NCBI GenBank assembly: GCA_031213475.1
Contig: JARUPZ010000025.1
Span: 7,884,656 to 7,948,655 of the forward strand
DNA length: 64,000 nt
Direction of reading: 5' to 3'
Origin: Nereocystis luetkeana
Lineage: Eukaryota; Sar; Phaeophyceae; Laminariales; Laminariaceae
Of the stretch, positions 42,546 through 55,563 are shown one piece after another. The translations under genes and the position numbers were made by a program. The notes beneath the pieces are model-generated. The model searched no databases, was not told where the DNA came from, and saw nothing but the letters and a program-made list of their open reading frames with translations. Within the stretch, counting starts at the first letter, position 1; each line of letters starts with the position of its first letter.

Positions 42546-44445
42546 GCGACGTTGAATCGGCCCTTTAGTTGACCGTAGCTGAAGTGATGGCTAGTGCCAT
42601 GTTTGCTCCCCAGCTGTTGAACGATGTACGCACTATTGACGTGTGGATTCGTCCGGTGCAGGTTACACAAAGAGTGCTTGTGTGCAAAGAAAAGTGATTT
42701 CCTCATCTAGTTCATGCATGCAGAGCAATTTTGAACTCGATGACCTGGCTTTGTGCAGGGTGAGCAGATCACTTCTGCTACTCGTACATGCATGCGTAGT
42801 AGACGCCCTTTCGCTATGAGCGAAAACCCGTTACGCAGGAGTATTGTTCGAGTAATATTTCCGAGTCTAAATTCGTGCCCCCCGCTTGGAGCGTGAAAGC
42901 CGTTGCTGGAAATGGATACCCCGTATAGGCGTGAAAGCCCCGTATAATAGGCAGGAGGTGGTTCTCCCGATACTACGCTGAGTAGCTGATTCGTCAAAGA
43001 CCTGGCTGCGTGTATTACAGCGCGTGTAGGTCTTGAACAATGCACTTGAAGAAGTGGCTTTACCGTACTTCGCGCTCGATGGCGTGAAAACTGGCTTGAA
43101 ACTAACTTTGCTTGTGATGGCGTAGAAACAGTCTTGTAACGTTCTTCGTACTTTACAGCGTGGAAGCAGTGTGAAAACTAGCTTCGGATGTGATGAGCAG
43201 AAATAGTTGTGTGACGTGTTCCACGTTTACACCTCCAAAGCAGCATTGAAAACAAAGTTTTGTGTGTGATGGCACAAAAATGGTCGCGTGACCTATTTTA
43301 ACAGACAAAACGGAAAAATGGGAACGAAACAAAAAATGGGAACGGACGTTTTTTTTTAGAAAGCAAACCAATTGTGTACAACTCGAAAAAAAAAGTTGAC
43401 AGTCCTGTGGGGCTGTACAGCAGGCTTCGAATGAGCTGTCGCTCAGGCTGGAAGTCCTCGGCATCGCCGCGGTAGCCAGCTGTTAGAGAAATCACAATAG
43501 AGCCAGCGTATATCGCTTTTTGCGCCCACCCGAAGGCATGAGATGGAGCATGACCGTTCTGACGAGCTCCTCTCACAGGGCTGGCCAAGGGGTTTCGCAG
43601 GATCATTTTGGTTCTCTGATACACCACATGGTTCTGGAGATACGGCTTGGTTCTCATTTTAGGCTTCGTTCCCATTTTTCCGATTTGTCTGTTTTTTGCG
43701 CTTACAGCGTGAAAACAATGTTGTACGTACGAATACGAGTTTCGCGCGATAAAGCGTGAAACCGGACTCCTTACTCGTACGTGCTGCGCGCGTGAATGCG
43801 CACCAGTAGTCCCCCTACCTGCTTCGCGCATGGGAGCGTGAAAGCAGTCCTCCTTGAGGTAACCCTGTAGAACACACTTGACGAATCAATAAAAATTGCC
43901 TGGATAGTAGAGTGCGATGCCTTTCAACTAATTGGAATTAGGGACCACAATAGACAGTCAATTGCAATAGGAATCTAATTTTAGACTATTGGAGTGTTTT
44001 GTCTATTGTCCGGGGTGTGGTCAAAGATATACGGGTCGGTGCGAAGAACACACACAACCAAAAAATACTTATTTTAGACCAGGTACAAGCTACTACAGTA
44101 GTAGGATGAATTTATAAAGGAAGTAACAGAACACTAAGAAGATAACGGAGGATCAAAACCGCAGAAGCAAGAAAAAGGAAGATCACCTTCGAACCAGCTA
44201 AGGCAGCTAGGATAGATAGGCAATTTCAGCGATAATCCCACAACGGAGGGTGTCGGCCCTTGTAGACAAATATACAACAAAATCGGTTTTGAAAAAACAA
44301 CTGGCAGACATAAAAACACTCTGTTTGTTCGCCTTCTTTCGCTCGAAATAAACACTGGGCGCTTTTGTTTCGCTTTTCTCTGATTGAGTATGCATACAAT
44401 CGCTGCTGAATACCATAACTCGGGTTGTTCAATCAGAAATGAGCT
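42546..44445. other. Non-coding, with degenerate GCGTGAAAGC-type repeats
   Basis: From about 42890 to 43290, and again near 43700-43850, blocks like GCGTGAAAxC(A/C)GT and TGTGATGGCxxAGAAA recur every 60-80 bp. No gene supported. Confidence 0.45.
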
Positions 44446-44449
44446 TTCC

Positions 44450-44965
44450 ATGTGGAGTCACGCTGGTTCGGCGTGCATTATCAGCACAGTGCTGCCCACA
44501 TCGCTCGGTATGCGTGACATGTTTGTAACGCAGCGCCCTATTGAAGTATATATATAGGTAGGCTTAAACAAAATGACATAAACAGGCGTAATTGTACGTG
44601 GGACGAGCAAAGAATGTCGAACGCGCCCCTGAGCGCTGCCCATATCGTCCATGAAACTCGGCTCACTCAAACGGAAATGAAATGAGGTATTGATTTATTG
44701 GGATCACGCTCGGTCGGCGTGCATCAGCATCAGGTCTCTGCCCACAGTGTCCGGTACTAGGCGTCAGAGAGCCATAACACAGCTCCGAAAAAAGTATATG
44801 TCAATGTTTCGTCACAAAAAAAGCGGTATTATGCCTTACCGTGCGGGGAACGTGTAGATAAGTTTTAGAGCAGAATACGGCCCGCGAGCTCTGCCCACAT
44901 CGCCCAGTAGGCGTGGTAGATCTGCAACGCACATTATATATATATATTTACATATATATATTTCG
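44450..44965. repeat. Degenerate repeats around CTGCCCACATCG
   Basis: The core recurs at about 44492, 44635, 44735 and 44889, often with CACGCT(G/C)G(T/G)TCGGCGTGCAT before it and a (TA)n tract after it. Confidence 0.6.
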
Positions 44966-47155
44966 TTACGTTAAGATAATAGTTCAAGGCTTTAGTGTAC
45001 AGTGGGCGAGTAATGAAGTTTTTGGTTGAAAATGCGGCCACCGGGATTGAGGGTCGTTGCTGAATATCGGCCCTCTCCGCTCAAAGTCGTCCCAGGGGAT
45101 GAAAAAACGGGCATGTAAACCCCGGAAACGGCTTTTTCTCTCATGTTAGGCGCAGGCACAGCCTCGCTGTGCTTCATGCTCGAGCCACTTTGCCTTGTGT
45201 GCAGCCTAATGGGAAATCACCGAACGTTTGCCATATATACAACACGACTCCGATGAAATACATGCTTGTTTGTAGATCGCAGACTGTCTTTGTCATGAGC
45301 GGACGTTTGACATTCATAGATGTCTTGTACTGCAATGTATCTGCGACAGACCCCCGAAAGAAGACAGGTCGGACCACCCTATACGATGGTGCATACTACA
45401 CCCCCGATCAAAACGCTCGGGTCTCCAAAAAACTGACGACCCGGTACGAAATTGAGGGCTTATCGACACCTTGTGCGTTTCGCTATTCCTACTATCAGTG
45501 TCTCAACAACAACGTAGCAACGCTATTAGGTGTCGACAACCTCTCAACCCAATACGTTGCGTGCCGCTTTATTCGAGGACCCCAAATAATGTTGTGCTAC
45601 GCCCGTATCTGTGGAAGGAGAGGGGTGCAACGGCCACTTGTGTGACACGAAAGACTCGCGAGTGCAGGAACACGTTCCAATACCAGTCTTGGTCGGTGCC
45701 CGAGGAGACGTCAATAGCACAGAGTGGATTATTTTTCACAAGAATAATATCGAGTTCCGCTAGCAATTATTATGGAAACAAGTAAGTGTATTGGTCGGTC
45801 AGTACAGTGACCCTGTACGGTGTCTAACTTTATCCTCATTGGGTCTGACTTCTATTAGATTAGTTGGTGGTTCCTGCGAACGTTTTTCGTGTGACCAACT
45901 CATTTAATAGAAGCTGTCGAGTGCCGGAGATTGGAGTATGACCATGAGTCCGTTCTACAACAACAGCAACAACCCGCCTTTCGCTCGTTCTTGCTGACGA
46001 CTTGCTCAATTTTGGCACACCCCCACCCACGCTCATTTACTTCTTCATGTCTGGGCCGAGATCAATTGTAGCGAAACAAACTTGCCCTATTAATATTATA
46101 AACTGAGAATAAAAACCGAGCGTGGCTACCGACAACCCAGGCGGTTTGATCGGGGCTATCAGCATTAGCCACCTGCACACAACATACGTGTATTCATGAC
46201 GCACTTCGTGTATGAAGGCAAAAACGCCAGGTCCGTCGCCACTGCAACGGCGAGGCCGTGCCGAGGTACATAGTGTGTCGCGGTCCTAGAAATTAGGAGC
46301 TTTTAGCTCACTCATAGACCAGGATTGCGGAGCGTTTAAGGCGGAGCGCACCTCCGGAAACGACGGCAATGTCTGCGTACAGTTTAGGCCCGCCAATAAG
46401 AAAGGGCCCAAAACAAAATTGAGTCAAGACAAATTGCTCAGGGGTGAACTACTATAGACTAAATCCTACAAAATAGCCTATGCTCAAGGTTGTTTGTAGA
46501 TGGAGCCCCAGTAGGAATCTAAGACTTGCGCAAATTAAGTGTTTCTTGTTGTCGGGCCTTCACTGTATATCACAAAAGCATGAATTCTCTAAAAACCGGG
46601 GTGGCAATTACTCCGGGAGCTCCCTCATTTGCACCCCCCCCATCTGTCGGGCATTTTCGGGCACACACGGCCTACCTCTTCTGCCACCATATGACGCGTG
46701 TGACTTGGGGGCAGAGTAGCGAAACATCACAGACCCGCACTGGAGTGGAGTTATGAAGCGATGCTCCTGGTTTGCACGCCCGTACGGCATAGGCCTGGAC
46801 AGTGTAGCCATGCCCAACCTCTGGAGCCGATCCCATCCCTTGTTTTGTCTCCCGCTACGACTTGAGGCTGGCGTAGGGTTTTGTATTTCTCGGACATAGG
46901 CTGAGCTGGGAACACAGCTTATAGTAGTAGCGGGGTCCAAGGCGAAGTGTCAACATCGTAAGCATCGCAGGTGCACATGGTAAAACATTGGTAACGCCCT
47001 ACGTATACCAACCCGATATTGTTCATGTACCACATATCGATTGCTCACTCGTCGTCATTGTATCTAACGCACTCTCCCTGAACCGGTTTGCCGTTTCATC
47101 CCCGATTCGCCCGCAATTAATTTGACATCATGCAGTTGGTGGTCCCACCTGTACC
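44966..47155. other. Intergenic, no gene supported
   Basis: A 158-codon ORF at 45169-45645 shows no domain or helix pattern. No repeat family was recognised. Confidence 0.4.
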
Positions 47156-48121
47156 ATGAAGACTTCATGGATAACAAAAACGACTTCGGGAAGTGAGCCG
47201 GAGTCTGGATTCGGAACGAGTCCTGCTTCGCCTGCCTGTGATCAGAATATCGTCCTGCCTGCCGATTGTGTGCACCGTGCATCCAATTGTGTTGTCCACG
47301 CGAAGATCGAACGTGGACAAAGTGGGAATTCCATGAGTTCGAAGCTACGGCCAGATCACTGGGGCATGTTCGCTGGCGGGCACCTTATTTCGGGCGCCGT
47401 GATCGTCTCCGTGATGTCGCAGCTGCTATTCGTGTGTTTTTACGACTACGCCGGGGACGATGTCAGCGGTGCCACTCAAAATGTCGACGGCAAGGTCCAA
47501 GGCAGCACCACGATACCTACCAAGGACACGGTGATGTTCACTCTGACGTTTGGCCTGATTGTTGACGTACTGTTTGCGGTCCTCCTTTCCGTCGTATACC
47601 GGGTGCCTTTGGACATTAAGTCCGTGCACCACATCCCGCTTGAAGCCCTGTTGTCCTGCGGAGAATATTTTACTGTTTTCGTTCTAGCGCCTTTTTCGTG
47701 GGCGTCGATCTATCTGCTCGGTGGCACTGCCTCCCGATACTTATCTTTGGATTTACGGTGCGAAGAGCAGGGGGGATCGGGGCTCGGGCTTTACCTGACA
47801 ATCTCGGGCATGTCGATGACGCTCGTAGGGGTGATCTTGCTTGGAATATCTTTGATGGGCTTGTGCTCGTCGTTGGGCTCGCCGGTTAAGCGCAAAGATG
47901 GATTCGGGGCCTCGGTTTGCACGATAATTAGCCAACACATGTTGTCGACAGGTGTAGTCCTCGATATTGGTTGGCAGCTGCAAGCAGTCATATGGTCGTA
48001 TCGAACAGGAGGCTTCGGGTTGGCAATGGTGTTTTTAGTAGGCACGTGTAGTATGCTCGGGGCGCTTTTGCCCTCGATTGGTTTTCTGCTGCCAGATGAG
48101 CAGGACGCCGTCACTGCCTGA
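47156..48121 (+). CDS. Putative six-helix membrane protein, unknown function
   Basis: 321 codons ending in TGA. The first about 75 residues are polar. A second in-frame ATG at codon 60 (47333, MSSKLRPDHWGMF) may be the true start, since the membrane core begins soon after. Hydrophobic segments lie at about residues 77-97, 125-148, 165-188, 211-236, 251-280 and 286-313, separated by short charged loops (KRKDG before the fifth). I recognise no family. It is the only ORF in the window combining length, evenly spaced membrane helices and no repeat content. It could be a single-exon gene or one exon of a larger gene; upstream splice sites were not resolved. No close neighbours suggest a pathway. 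Confidence 0.55.
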   Translation: MKTSWITKTTSGSEPESGFGTSPASPACDQNIVLPADCVHRASNCVVHAKIERGQSGNSMSSKLRPDHWGMFAGGHLISGAVIVSVMSQLLFVCFYDYAGDDVSGATQNVDGKVQGSTTIPTKDTVMFTLTFGLIVDVLFAVLLSVVYRVPLDIKSVHHIPLEALLSCGEYFTVFVLAPFSWASIYLLGGTASRYLSLDLRCEEQGGSGLGLYLTISGMSMTLVGVILLGISLMGLCSSLGSPVKRKDGFGASVCTIISQHMLSTGVVLDIGWQLQAVIWSYRTGGFGLAMVFLVGTCSMLGALLPSIGFLLPDEQDAVTA

Positions 48122-48997
48122 CTGTATGTTTAAGGTCGCCATTAGCAGCTGGGCGCCGTCGAGAGGTTCAAACTGTCGCTTTTTAAGGTTAAGCATCGTT
48201 TTCACGTGTTGTGTGTGCTGCGAATACTGAGTGGTTAAATGATCCACCTTGAAACTTCTGCAGGGAACGGTTTAGTTCACTTTCGGCTGATACGTATTAC
48301 ATGTGGTTTATTCTGTCGTCTTTCGACTGGCGTGATATTTACGCGAATTGTATATATACGAGGGCGTTTATGTTATATTGAGCATCTGTAGGCTGTGTGT
48401 CTGTCTCTAGATGCAATCAGATGCTGAAATGCTTGCACTCAAATAGATGTGATACAGCGTACCGGACACTCGTTCCATGTTGAGTGTTTCAATAGTGATT
48501 GTAAATCGGGACCAGCCCAACAATAGTATAGAATTCAGCGTCAAATAAGCGTGCTAGCCACACAGGTTTCGACGTTCTGTTTGGTGCTGATATAATGAAA
48601 GTCCGACACGAGACGTTTCGCCACCCCTCCGCAAAGTCAGAGGTTCGTCACGACCTTCAACACATATTGTTATTCCTTGGTACGCCTGGTAGGCATTGCG
48701 ACGTAATTCGTTCAACACTTTACCATCCGCATTTGTGGTACAAACAACAACCGGTGTTGTTGTATGTTTCGTTGCACTACCCCTAATTTCGTAAGTGGAG
48801 GTACCGTGACCAGAGTTGAGCAACCAGCAGGGCGTGTTCCACACGTGGAGCCGCCTTGCCTCCGAGAAGGTTGCTACCGGCGGGTTGTTGCTAATAGAGC
48901 GAGCGGCCACTTGGGGGGTATGTAAGGTTTGTGGAACTTGAGGGCGATGTGGTACGAAAATATGCTATAACCGATATCCAGCAAGATCCAGGCATTT
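48122..48997. other. Downstream intergenic
   Basis: No gene or repeat recognised. Confidence 0.4.
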
Positions 48998-49441
48998 CAT
49001 AGAGAGCGAAGGTTTGAATCACGGTTGAGATATTTGTGTTTGGGTCCGAGCAATGGTCCTGTTTGTTTGATGATTCAAGGGTTGATCGCAGCTTTACGTG
49101 GTCCTATGGAAAGCTGCCCCGAGGGAGTTTAACTGGGGGGACGGGGGAGGGAGCGAGTGGAGCGGCCAACACCGTGAGATCTCGATCAAAACCGAAAGCG
49201 CGAACCTGCTCGTCGGATTCCATAGAGAGCGAAGGTTTGAATCATGGTTGAGAGATTTGTGTCAGCGTCCGACCAATGGTCGTATTTGGCCGATGATTTA
49301 AGTGTTGATCGGATCATTACGTTGTCCTACAGAAAGCTGGCCTGCAGGAGTTTAGCTGGGCGGACGGGGGAGGGAGCAAGTGAAGCGGCTAACACCGTGA
49401 GATCTCGAGAAAAACAAAACGCGCGAGCCTGCTCGTCTTTA
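48998..49441. repeat. 223-bp tandem duplication
   Basis: Units 48998-49220 and 49221-49441 both start CATAGAGAGCGAAGGTTTGA and end with CGCGA(A/G)CCTGCTCGTC. They share ACACCGTGAGATCTCGA. They differ by scattered substitutions. Confidence 0.93.
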
Positions 49442-50279
49442 TGACTCTAGAAGACCACAGTCACTTTAGACGGTCCAGACTGGGACTTGGCAAGAAGGTG
49501 TCGCTGCGGTAACGCCGCCGCCATTTGAGGACAGCACAGGTTGTGTTACCGGGTCACGTCGCGACGAAATACGTAGCGTAACGAATTATCGAAGAGGGGG
49601 TAGGGCGGATTTGACGGTCGCCCTACGATGCAAAGGGTATTCTATATAGCTGTATGCGATACGTACTAATGTACAGGTAACGAACGTAGGGCGGAGATAA
49701 ACCTGGGGCGGGCGGTAGTAACCGAGTACCAGGTACCGCTTATTCCTTCTGAGTTCTCTCGGCGGGGATGTATGTACCTGGTGAGGCGTTCTACGATAGA
49801 GGTTCACCCTAATTTTCATGAGGCTCCTCACTTGAGGAGCTCCGTGTCTCATCCAAAAACTGATTTCAGCAAAAATAAAATGCATCACGGCGAATAATCC
49901 CATGGCCCGAGTCTACAAGACGTATTTGTTTTCGACATCAAGATTGACATTCCGACGATTTAGGGTCAAGGAACCCCGTCTTTCAGAAACAAAATAGCGG
50001 AAATGTGCCACCTCTATCGTAGAACGGGTCTGGTGCGTCACGCATGTGAGGTAACTGGTGTTCGGAGCATAAATCACATTCAATGGAGACGTCTGGCAGT
50101 ACATACGTCAAGACAAATCGATACCGTAGGGGTCCAGCCGGTACACCAGAAGCAAATATACGATTACCATATGTAGTCGCGGGACTGCCGTCCGATGTTA
50201 GCAGTGGAATCCGTATTGTGCTCCGTCCTGCCGTCATTACGTACTACCAGGTACGGTTTTTGATATAGCACCCGGTGGT
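49442..50279. other. Intergenic, nothing recognised
   Basis: Short ORFs only; TACCAGGTA at 49727-49735 and 50245-50253. Confidence 0.4.
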
Positions 50280-50392
50280 GCTATTACGGGGGACCATAGT
50301 TAATAGGACCTATGGTATACATAAAATCCTATATATTTAACCATTTTTACTAACAATATTTGGTCCTATTAACTATGGTCCCCCGTAATAGC
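50280..50392. mobile_element. GGGGGACC-family MITE, intact copy M7
   Basis: Perfect 31-bp inverted repeats at 50280-50310 and 50362-50392 (starting GCTATTACGGGGGACCATAG) flank a 51-bp A/T-rich centre. Best-preserved member of the family, so probably the youngest here. Confidence 0.92.
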
Positions 50393-50687
50393 TGCTACTC
50401 GTTCGAACGATTCCTCATTCCCAACTTGTGGCCGCTCGGCCCCAATGACGGGGCGATCACTTCTAGTCCCTAGTATTCTATGACACGTAGGACGACACAA
50501 CCCCTAACAACAGACTAGGAGGCGCCCTTATCAAAGACAAGCGTGCCGGAAAAAAACAGGCATGCTATCGTCTGACGACACCTACATTTTTCTGAGTGCG
50601 TCCACTTGAGGAGCTCTGCACCGTACCCAACAGCTAAATTTGTGTTGTAAAGTGACGAACGAACTACAATAATACTCGATGACCGAT

Positions 50688-51054
50688 TAATAGGTAAATC
50701 ATGAATGGTGCTGTCGGCCCAGTTGACGGGGCTCTCAGAATGAAGGCAGGCGGCCTAGATCGGCCTGTTAGTTAATAATGTGTATTATCGTGCACGTGGG
50801 GGAAAAGAAGAAGTAGTTCCCGAAGTAGTTGCGGAAGTGGAAGGGGGCTCGGCGCGAGCCCATACCAATACGAAAAGGGAACCACCTTGGTCAAGTGAAA
50901 CCATAACTCAAAGCCAAATTCCCACTCGTATCTCCCAATATTCCCGCATTGTCCCGCCAGATCTCCGTACCAGATCCAAATATCCGTGCCAAATCTCCGG
51001 AGAACTACTATTACAGCTGTCACAAGGATAGTGATGTCATGAGTACATATTTCA
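50688..51054 (-). repeat. Copia-2 3' LTR
   Basis: 367 bp; pair of 57344-57708; the outer edge abuts CCGAT. Confidence 0.94.
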
Positions 51055-51067
51055 CTGCCCCTGCTCG
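51055..51067 (-). promoter_or_regulatory. Copia-2 polypurine tract
   Basis: On the minus strand CGAGCAGGGGCAG, directly before the 3' LTR and almost the same as the Copia-1 tract. Confidence 0.75.
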
Positions 51068-51944
51068 TGCCATCATTTTCCGCTATATCAATGCAATAAC
51101 AGGAAAAAGTCCATAATATATCCTCCTTTCTTTCAATACTCTTGATAAAATCATGCATTCTCACAACCATAGTCAACAGGCTAGATAAACCACAAAGTAC
51201 AATAGTCCGTAGATTAGATAATTGTGAACTCAAACCATAGCCTCAGCTAGATCCCGATCACTTTTAATACGATGTCAAACTTCTCAACACAACCTGTCTC
51301 TATCATATCGGTCATCCTCAAATTAATCACAAACAACTCAATTCGAATTGACTATAATGTCGCCAAATAATGGGTGATCAATCCATTATCGTCTCCATCA
51401 GTCTCAATTTCGAACACAAATGATTGCTCAATCATCAAACACACCCACAAAGTAACGCCAAGTTATCATACAGAGAAAATGTCCTGTCCAACACTCCTGT
51501 ATACCAGGTATGTCTTTCTTTCTCTGTGCTCTCTTAATTCCTCCCCATAAAATCCACTATCGAGCACATGCTACTGCAGTGTCCTCGATACAAGTTTTCC
51601 TCCTCACGAATCCAAGTCAAATATTAAACATATAATTCCTCCTCACAAATATCATCACATAAAAATTGAAAACAAGAAACCCCCAAGACTCTGAAAACCA
51701 AACACGTCAGATACGGTGGCGAATACCGCACCAGCAATAATCCAATCATCACACAATTAAGTCGGAATCCAAAACGACATGGCACTACTTGCAATTAGAT
51801 ACCACAATTTTAAGCCTCCTCATGATCCAAAATATCACTACAAAAACACGTTCAACCAGTCTTCCAACACACGGTTCTTTCCAAACCCAACACAGAAAAC
51901 ACTATCCCTCACTCCAAATATTCATGGCAATGCTCCTGTGGAAT

Positions 51945-52473
51945 TCAAACGCCTCCCTGGTTAGTGCCTTTGTGAGAAAATCGGCATGCTGATACGCCGA
52001 CGGCACATGAATCACCTTGATCTCGGCGCTCTCCACCAATTAATTCCCTAATAAGAGAGTGGTGGCGCACATCGATATGCTTCGAGTTCGAGTTTGTGAT
52101 AGGGTTGCTAGCAAGAAAAATAGCCCCCTCGTTGTCCTCAACAACCGGAATTAACGGCATGCTAGCATCCGGCAGAAAGAAACGCCAAACCTGCCTGAGG
52201 AATAACGCTTCCTTTCACTACATCGCCCAACGCGACATATTCTGCATCTGTGGTTGAGGTCGTCACACACTTTTGAGTCCTGGACAACCAAGCAACAGGT
52301 CCACCGCAACACATCACAACACCTCCGCTCACACTGCGGCGATCCGCGGCCTTACCCGCAAAGTCAGCATCCGCAAACGCCTCCATACTCAACCCCATTG
52401 CTCTCCCCTTCTCAAACGAAATAGCCCAACACATCTCGCGCTGCTTCCTAATGCCTAAGCTTCGGGTGGGCAC
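51945..52473 (-). pseudogene. Copia-2 RNase H, frameshifted
   Basis: Blocks ADADFAGKAADRRSVSGG, STTDAEYVALGDVV, then in another frame EDNEGAIFLASNPITNSNSK and IDVRHH. STTEAEY of Copia-1 reads STTDAEY here. Frameshifts lie near 52162 and after the LIGGE region. Confidence 0.88.
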
Positions 52474-53310
52474 AGTACCTCGCTATTGCACGCACTGCAT
52501 TTGCTATGTCCGGCCTCGTCATCGTCGCCAGCCACATCAGCGATCCAATCAGTTCATGAAAAGGCTCACGCACACCCTCCTCATCTACATCGAACTCCCC
52601 CAAGTAAGTCTCACTCCAACTCCAATACCAAGCGGCACACTCTTTCCCCACTCAATATTATGCCTCTCCGCTAGTTCCAACGCGTAGTTCTCCTGGGAAA
52701 TAGTCAAACGTCCCGACTCCCAATCTCTCTCATAAAAACAACCAGAATACCAGCTGAGCGGGCCCAAGTCTTTAACAGGCACCATCTCCCCCAGATCCCT
52801 GCAAAACTGCTCATATCTCTCCTTCTTCCCGACAGAAAGTACGTCGTCTACGTGTACTACCAACGTCAGAGCGACAATACCATCCTCAATCAGTCTAAAG
52901 ACACAAGCATCAGCCAAACACTGCTCACATCCTAAAAGCAACAAGCACCTCTTCAGATGTGCATGCCACTGCCGACTAGGTTGCTTCAAGCCGTAAAGAC
53001 TCTTAGCCAGCTTCACTACCAAGCCAGACATCATACCACATCCCTTCGGCAGTCGCACCTTGAGTTCACAAAAAAAATCTTGCTCTACGTCCAAATGATA
53101 TATCTCGAGGTCCTGTTCGCAAGCGAAAGCGGCCACCAAACGCACACACGACACCGCAACAGTGGGGGCGAAAACCTCTCCAAAGTCTATATACTGCGTC
53201 TGCTGATCACCCCTAGCTACCAACCTTGCCCTGACCTTTGTCGGCCAACCCTACTGATCACACTTACAGTCGTACACCCACTGAGCATTAATCCACCTCT
53301 CGACTGATTG
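52474..53310 (-). pseudogene. Copia-2 reverse transcriptase, degraded
   Basis: Continues in the integrase frame across TAG at 53311-53313. Recognisable: INAQWVYD, RARLVARGDQQ, EVFAPTVAVS, SLYGLKQPSRQWH and the catalytic HVDDVLSVG (both Asp retained). A second in-frame TAG at 53251-53253 replaces the Tyr seen in Copia-1 (DEY-GWP), a plain nonsense mutation. A frameshift near 52600 separates the thumb region. Confidence 0.9.
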
Positions 53311-53313
53311 CTA
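53305..53313 (-). promoter_or_regulatory. Leaky stop site TAG-CAA-TCA, homologous to Copia-1
   Basis: At the same junction as in Copia-1: integrase tail, UAG, CAA UCA, then INAQWVYD in the same frame. It fits CAR-YYA. Its conservation in a different family suggests selection rather than chance decay. Confidence 0.68.
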
Positions 53314-54810
53314 GTTGGCCATGGTAAAGGTCCCAGCGCTGAGCAGTCCGTGAAACTCCCGGCACGTGGCGTCCTCGAAGAGATGGCGGTACTGGTAGGG
53401 CGGTGAGGTCGCCTCGGCGAAGGTCTTCGGCACGCGCAGGTCGCTGCCGTGGCCCAGCAGTGGCAGTTCCGGACGGTCGTGAGGGGTGCGGTGCTCCATA
53501 ATAATGGCGATGTCGATGTCCTCTCGACGCGCAAAGTGAGTCACAAGGGCGACCGGCACGCTTCCCCCACCATGCTGCTCCCCCTGACCCGGCATCCCTC
53601 CTCCGGGCTCCGCGCGAAGCGTGTTGATCAGGTCCTGCGTGGCAAGAGCAGACAGAAAAACATCCCTTCCCGAGATGGACAGAAGACCGTGGTTGTGGCG
53701 GGTGGCATCACCGCCGCCTCGCGTCCCCCCTGATCTGGTACGGCTCGCGATGCGGGCGTCGGCCATACCTCCCGTGCGACCCGGCCGAAGTTCGGTGATC
53801 GCCCTACGGGAAAGGGGCGGCATCGCCGACGCAGGACGCGGTAGCGGTGTCTCCTCCGGTGGCGGCCCACTCGCGGACGGCCCGGTGGCCCCAGGCAACT
53901 GCGCGAGCGGTTGCGGGGGCGCGGGTGGCGGCGATGTGAGTGGCGGCGTCGCAAGGGGCAGCCCGGTCCCAGACAGCCAAGGCTGTGGGGGCGGGAGAAG
54001 CGGCGCAGGGGTAGGTGGCGAAGATGATGGCGGCAGGGGCTGCTGCGTGGCGGGGATTCCAACCACTCCCCCGTCCCCGGCAGACGCGGCAGGCCTCGCA
54101 GACCAAAAAGGGTGGCGGTACGCCCGAGGCCGGAACCGAGGCTGGACAGTCGGCGGCTGCGGCGGGGCAGCGGCCAGTGGCGTTGGTAGCGAAGCGGCAG
54201 ACCTCGAAATGCACACGATGTCCCTGGTGTGGCACACCTGGCCGGTAGAGGCCTTGAGCACCCGCACCGTGGAACGCCCGTGTTGGTAGCCGTGGCCGAG
54301 GAAGTAGCACTTGGCGGACTGGTCGTCCAACTTGGTCTTCCGTATAACGCGCATCATTCCCGGCTGGAAAAACGGGAGGGAGGACGATGGCGTCGGGCTT
54401 GACGCCCGTGAAGGCCTCGTACGGGGAGATATTGCCGGGGTTGGCCTTGGTGCTGCAGCGGTTGAGGCAACCCGCGATGTACCGCACCGACTCCAACCAC
54501 AAGCAGTCCCCGCGAAGGTCAAGACCAGGGATCACGGAAAAATCGGGGATGCCGAGCTGCTCCGCCGCGCTGCGGCGGCAGACGGTACCGTCCTTCATCA
54601 AACGCCAGATAGCGCTCTCGACGGGCGCGTTCTGCTGCGGCGTGTCGGGGGCGGTGAACTCGAGACGAATGCCGGCGTCGGCGCAGAAAGAACGAAACTC
54701 TGCGTTGGTCCACTCGGTGCCCATGTCGACGCGAAAGCATTCGATGTTGGCACGGCGGTACTTGTAGAGGTCGGTGATGGCCACCTTCACTCCAGCAAGG
54801 GCAAAGTCCT
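53311..54810 (-). pseudogene. Copia-2 integrase, 5' deleted and frameshifted
   Basis: Core ITDLYKYRRANIECFRVDMG, with the second Asp in VDMGTEW and Glu in PVESAIW 35 residues apart as in other integrases. A frameshift near 54380 divides the core from the C-terminal domain (LPFFQPGMMRV, KCYFLGHGY) and its Pro/Ala-rich tail. The zinc-binding N-terminus and the first catalytic Asp are missing: protease sequence joins core sequence at about 54810, a deletion of some 300 residues relative to Copia-1. Confidence 0.88.
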
Positions 54811-55528
54811 ACAAAAGTCGTCAAAGCAGTCTTAATCGCAAACACATTCGCACGCGTCGCAAACAAAGATGACCCAGATTGGTTGCGAGGGAAAGTCAAA
54901 CAAAGGGGGGGCAGGTGCACACCTTTCACATCAATCATCAGAGGCATGTGCGCGGAGAGTTCATGGAGCGAAATAAGATTAAAGTTCAATCCCTCAACGG
55001 CTGACACGTTCGGCAAAAACACTCTAACATCTTCTCCCACACCGGCAGCCTTCCATTGGTGAAAGTCAAAAATCAAGCTTCCACGCGCGGAAACACAAGG
55101 CATTTGGCCACTACCAACCTGCACATATCTCTGGTTAGTAGGGATGTCGTTGCCGCGGAGAGTGTCAAACATATGCGCGTCACCATTGATGTAGGTACCG
55201 CTAGCACCGGAATCGGCAAGTACCTCCTCGCTACCAGGCGGCTGGCATAAGCCCAACTTGTTGGCCTGTGCCAAAAGCGCATTTCCAACTCTGCCATTTT
55301 CTACGTCACCCTCATCCCCGTCATTCAAACCATTACCAATACCAGGCACACCAAACTCGCCTACTGGCACAAAGTGCATGACGAGGGCGTGCAGTCCTGA
55401 CGGCGCGGGATCCGATCCAGGAGAAAAGGGAGAGTAAGCTGCAGAAGGGGGCGCGGGGCTGCCGATGTATGGAACCATTTGCTGCTGGTGGGGCTGTTGG
55501 GGCTGACGTTGAATCTGGGGCGGGGGCA

Positions 55529-55563
<35 letters not shown>

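Noticed and set aside
45169..45645. 158-codon ORF as a gene
   Set aside because: No recognisable domain or helix pattern; length is within chance for the region.
53251..53253. UAG reassigned as a sense codon in this organism
   Set aside because: UAG replaces Tyr here, follows SK in the LINE where another residue is expected, and sits at the conserved junction in both copias; no single amino acid fits. Plain nonsense plus a leaky stop is simpler, but host transcripts should settle it.
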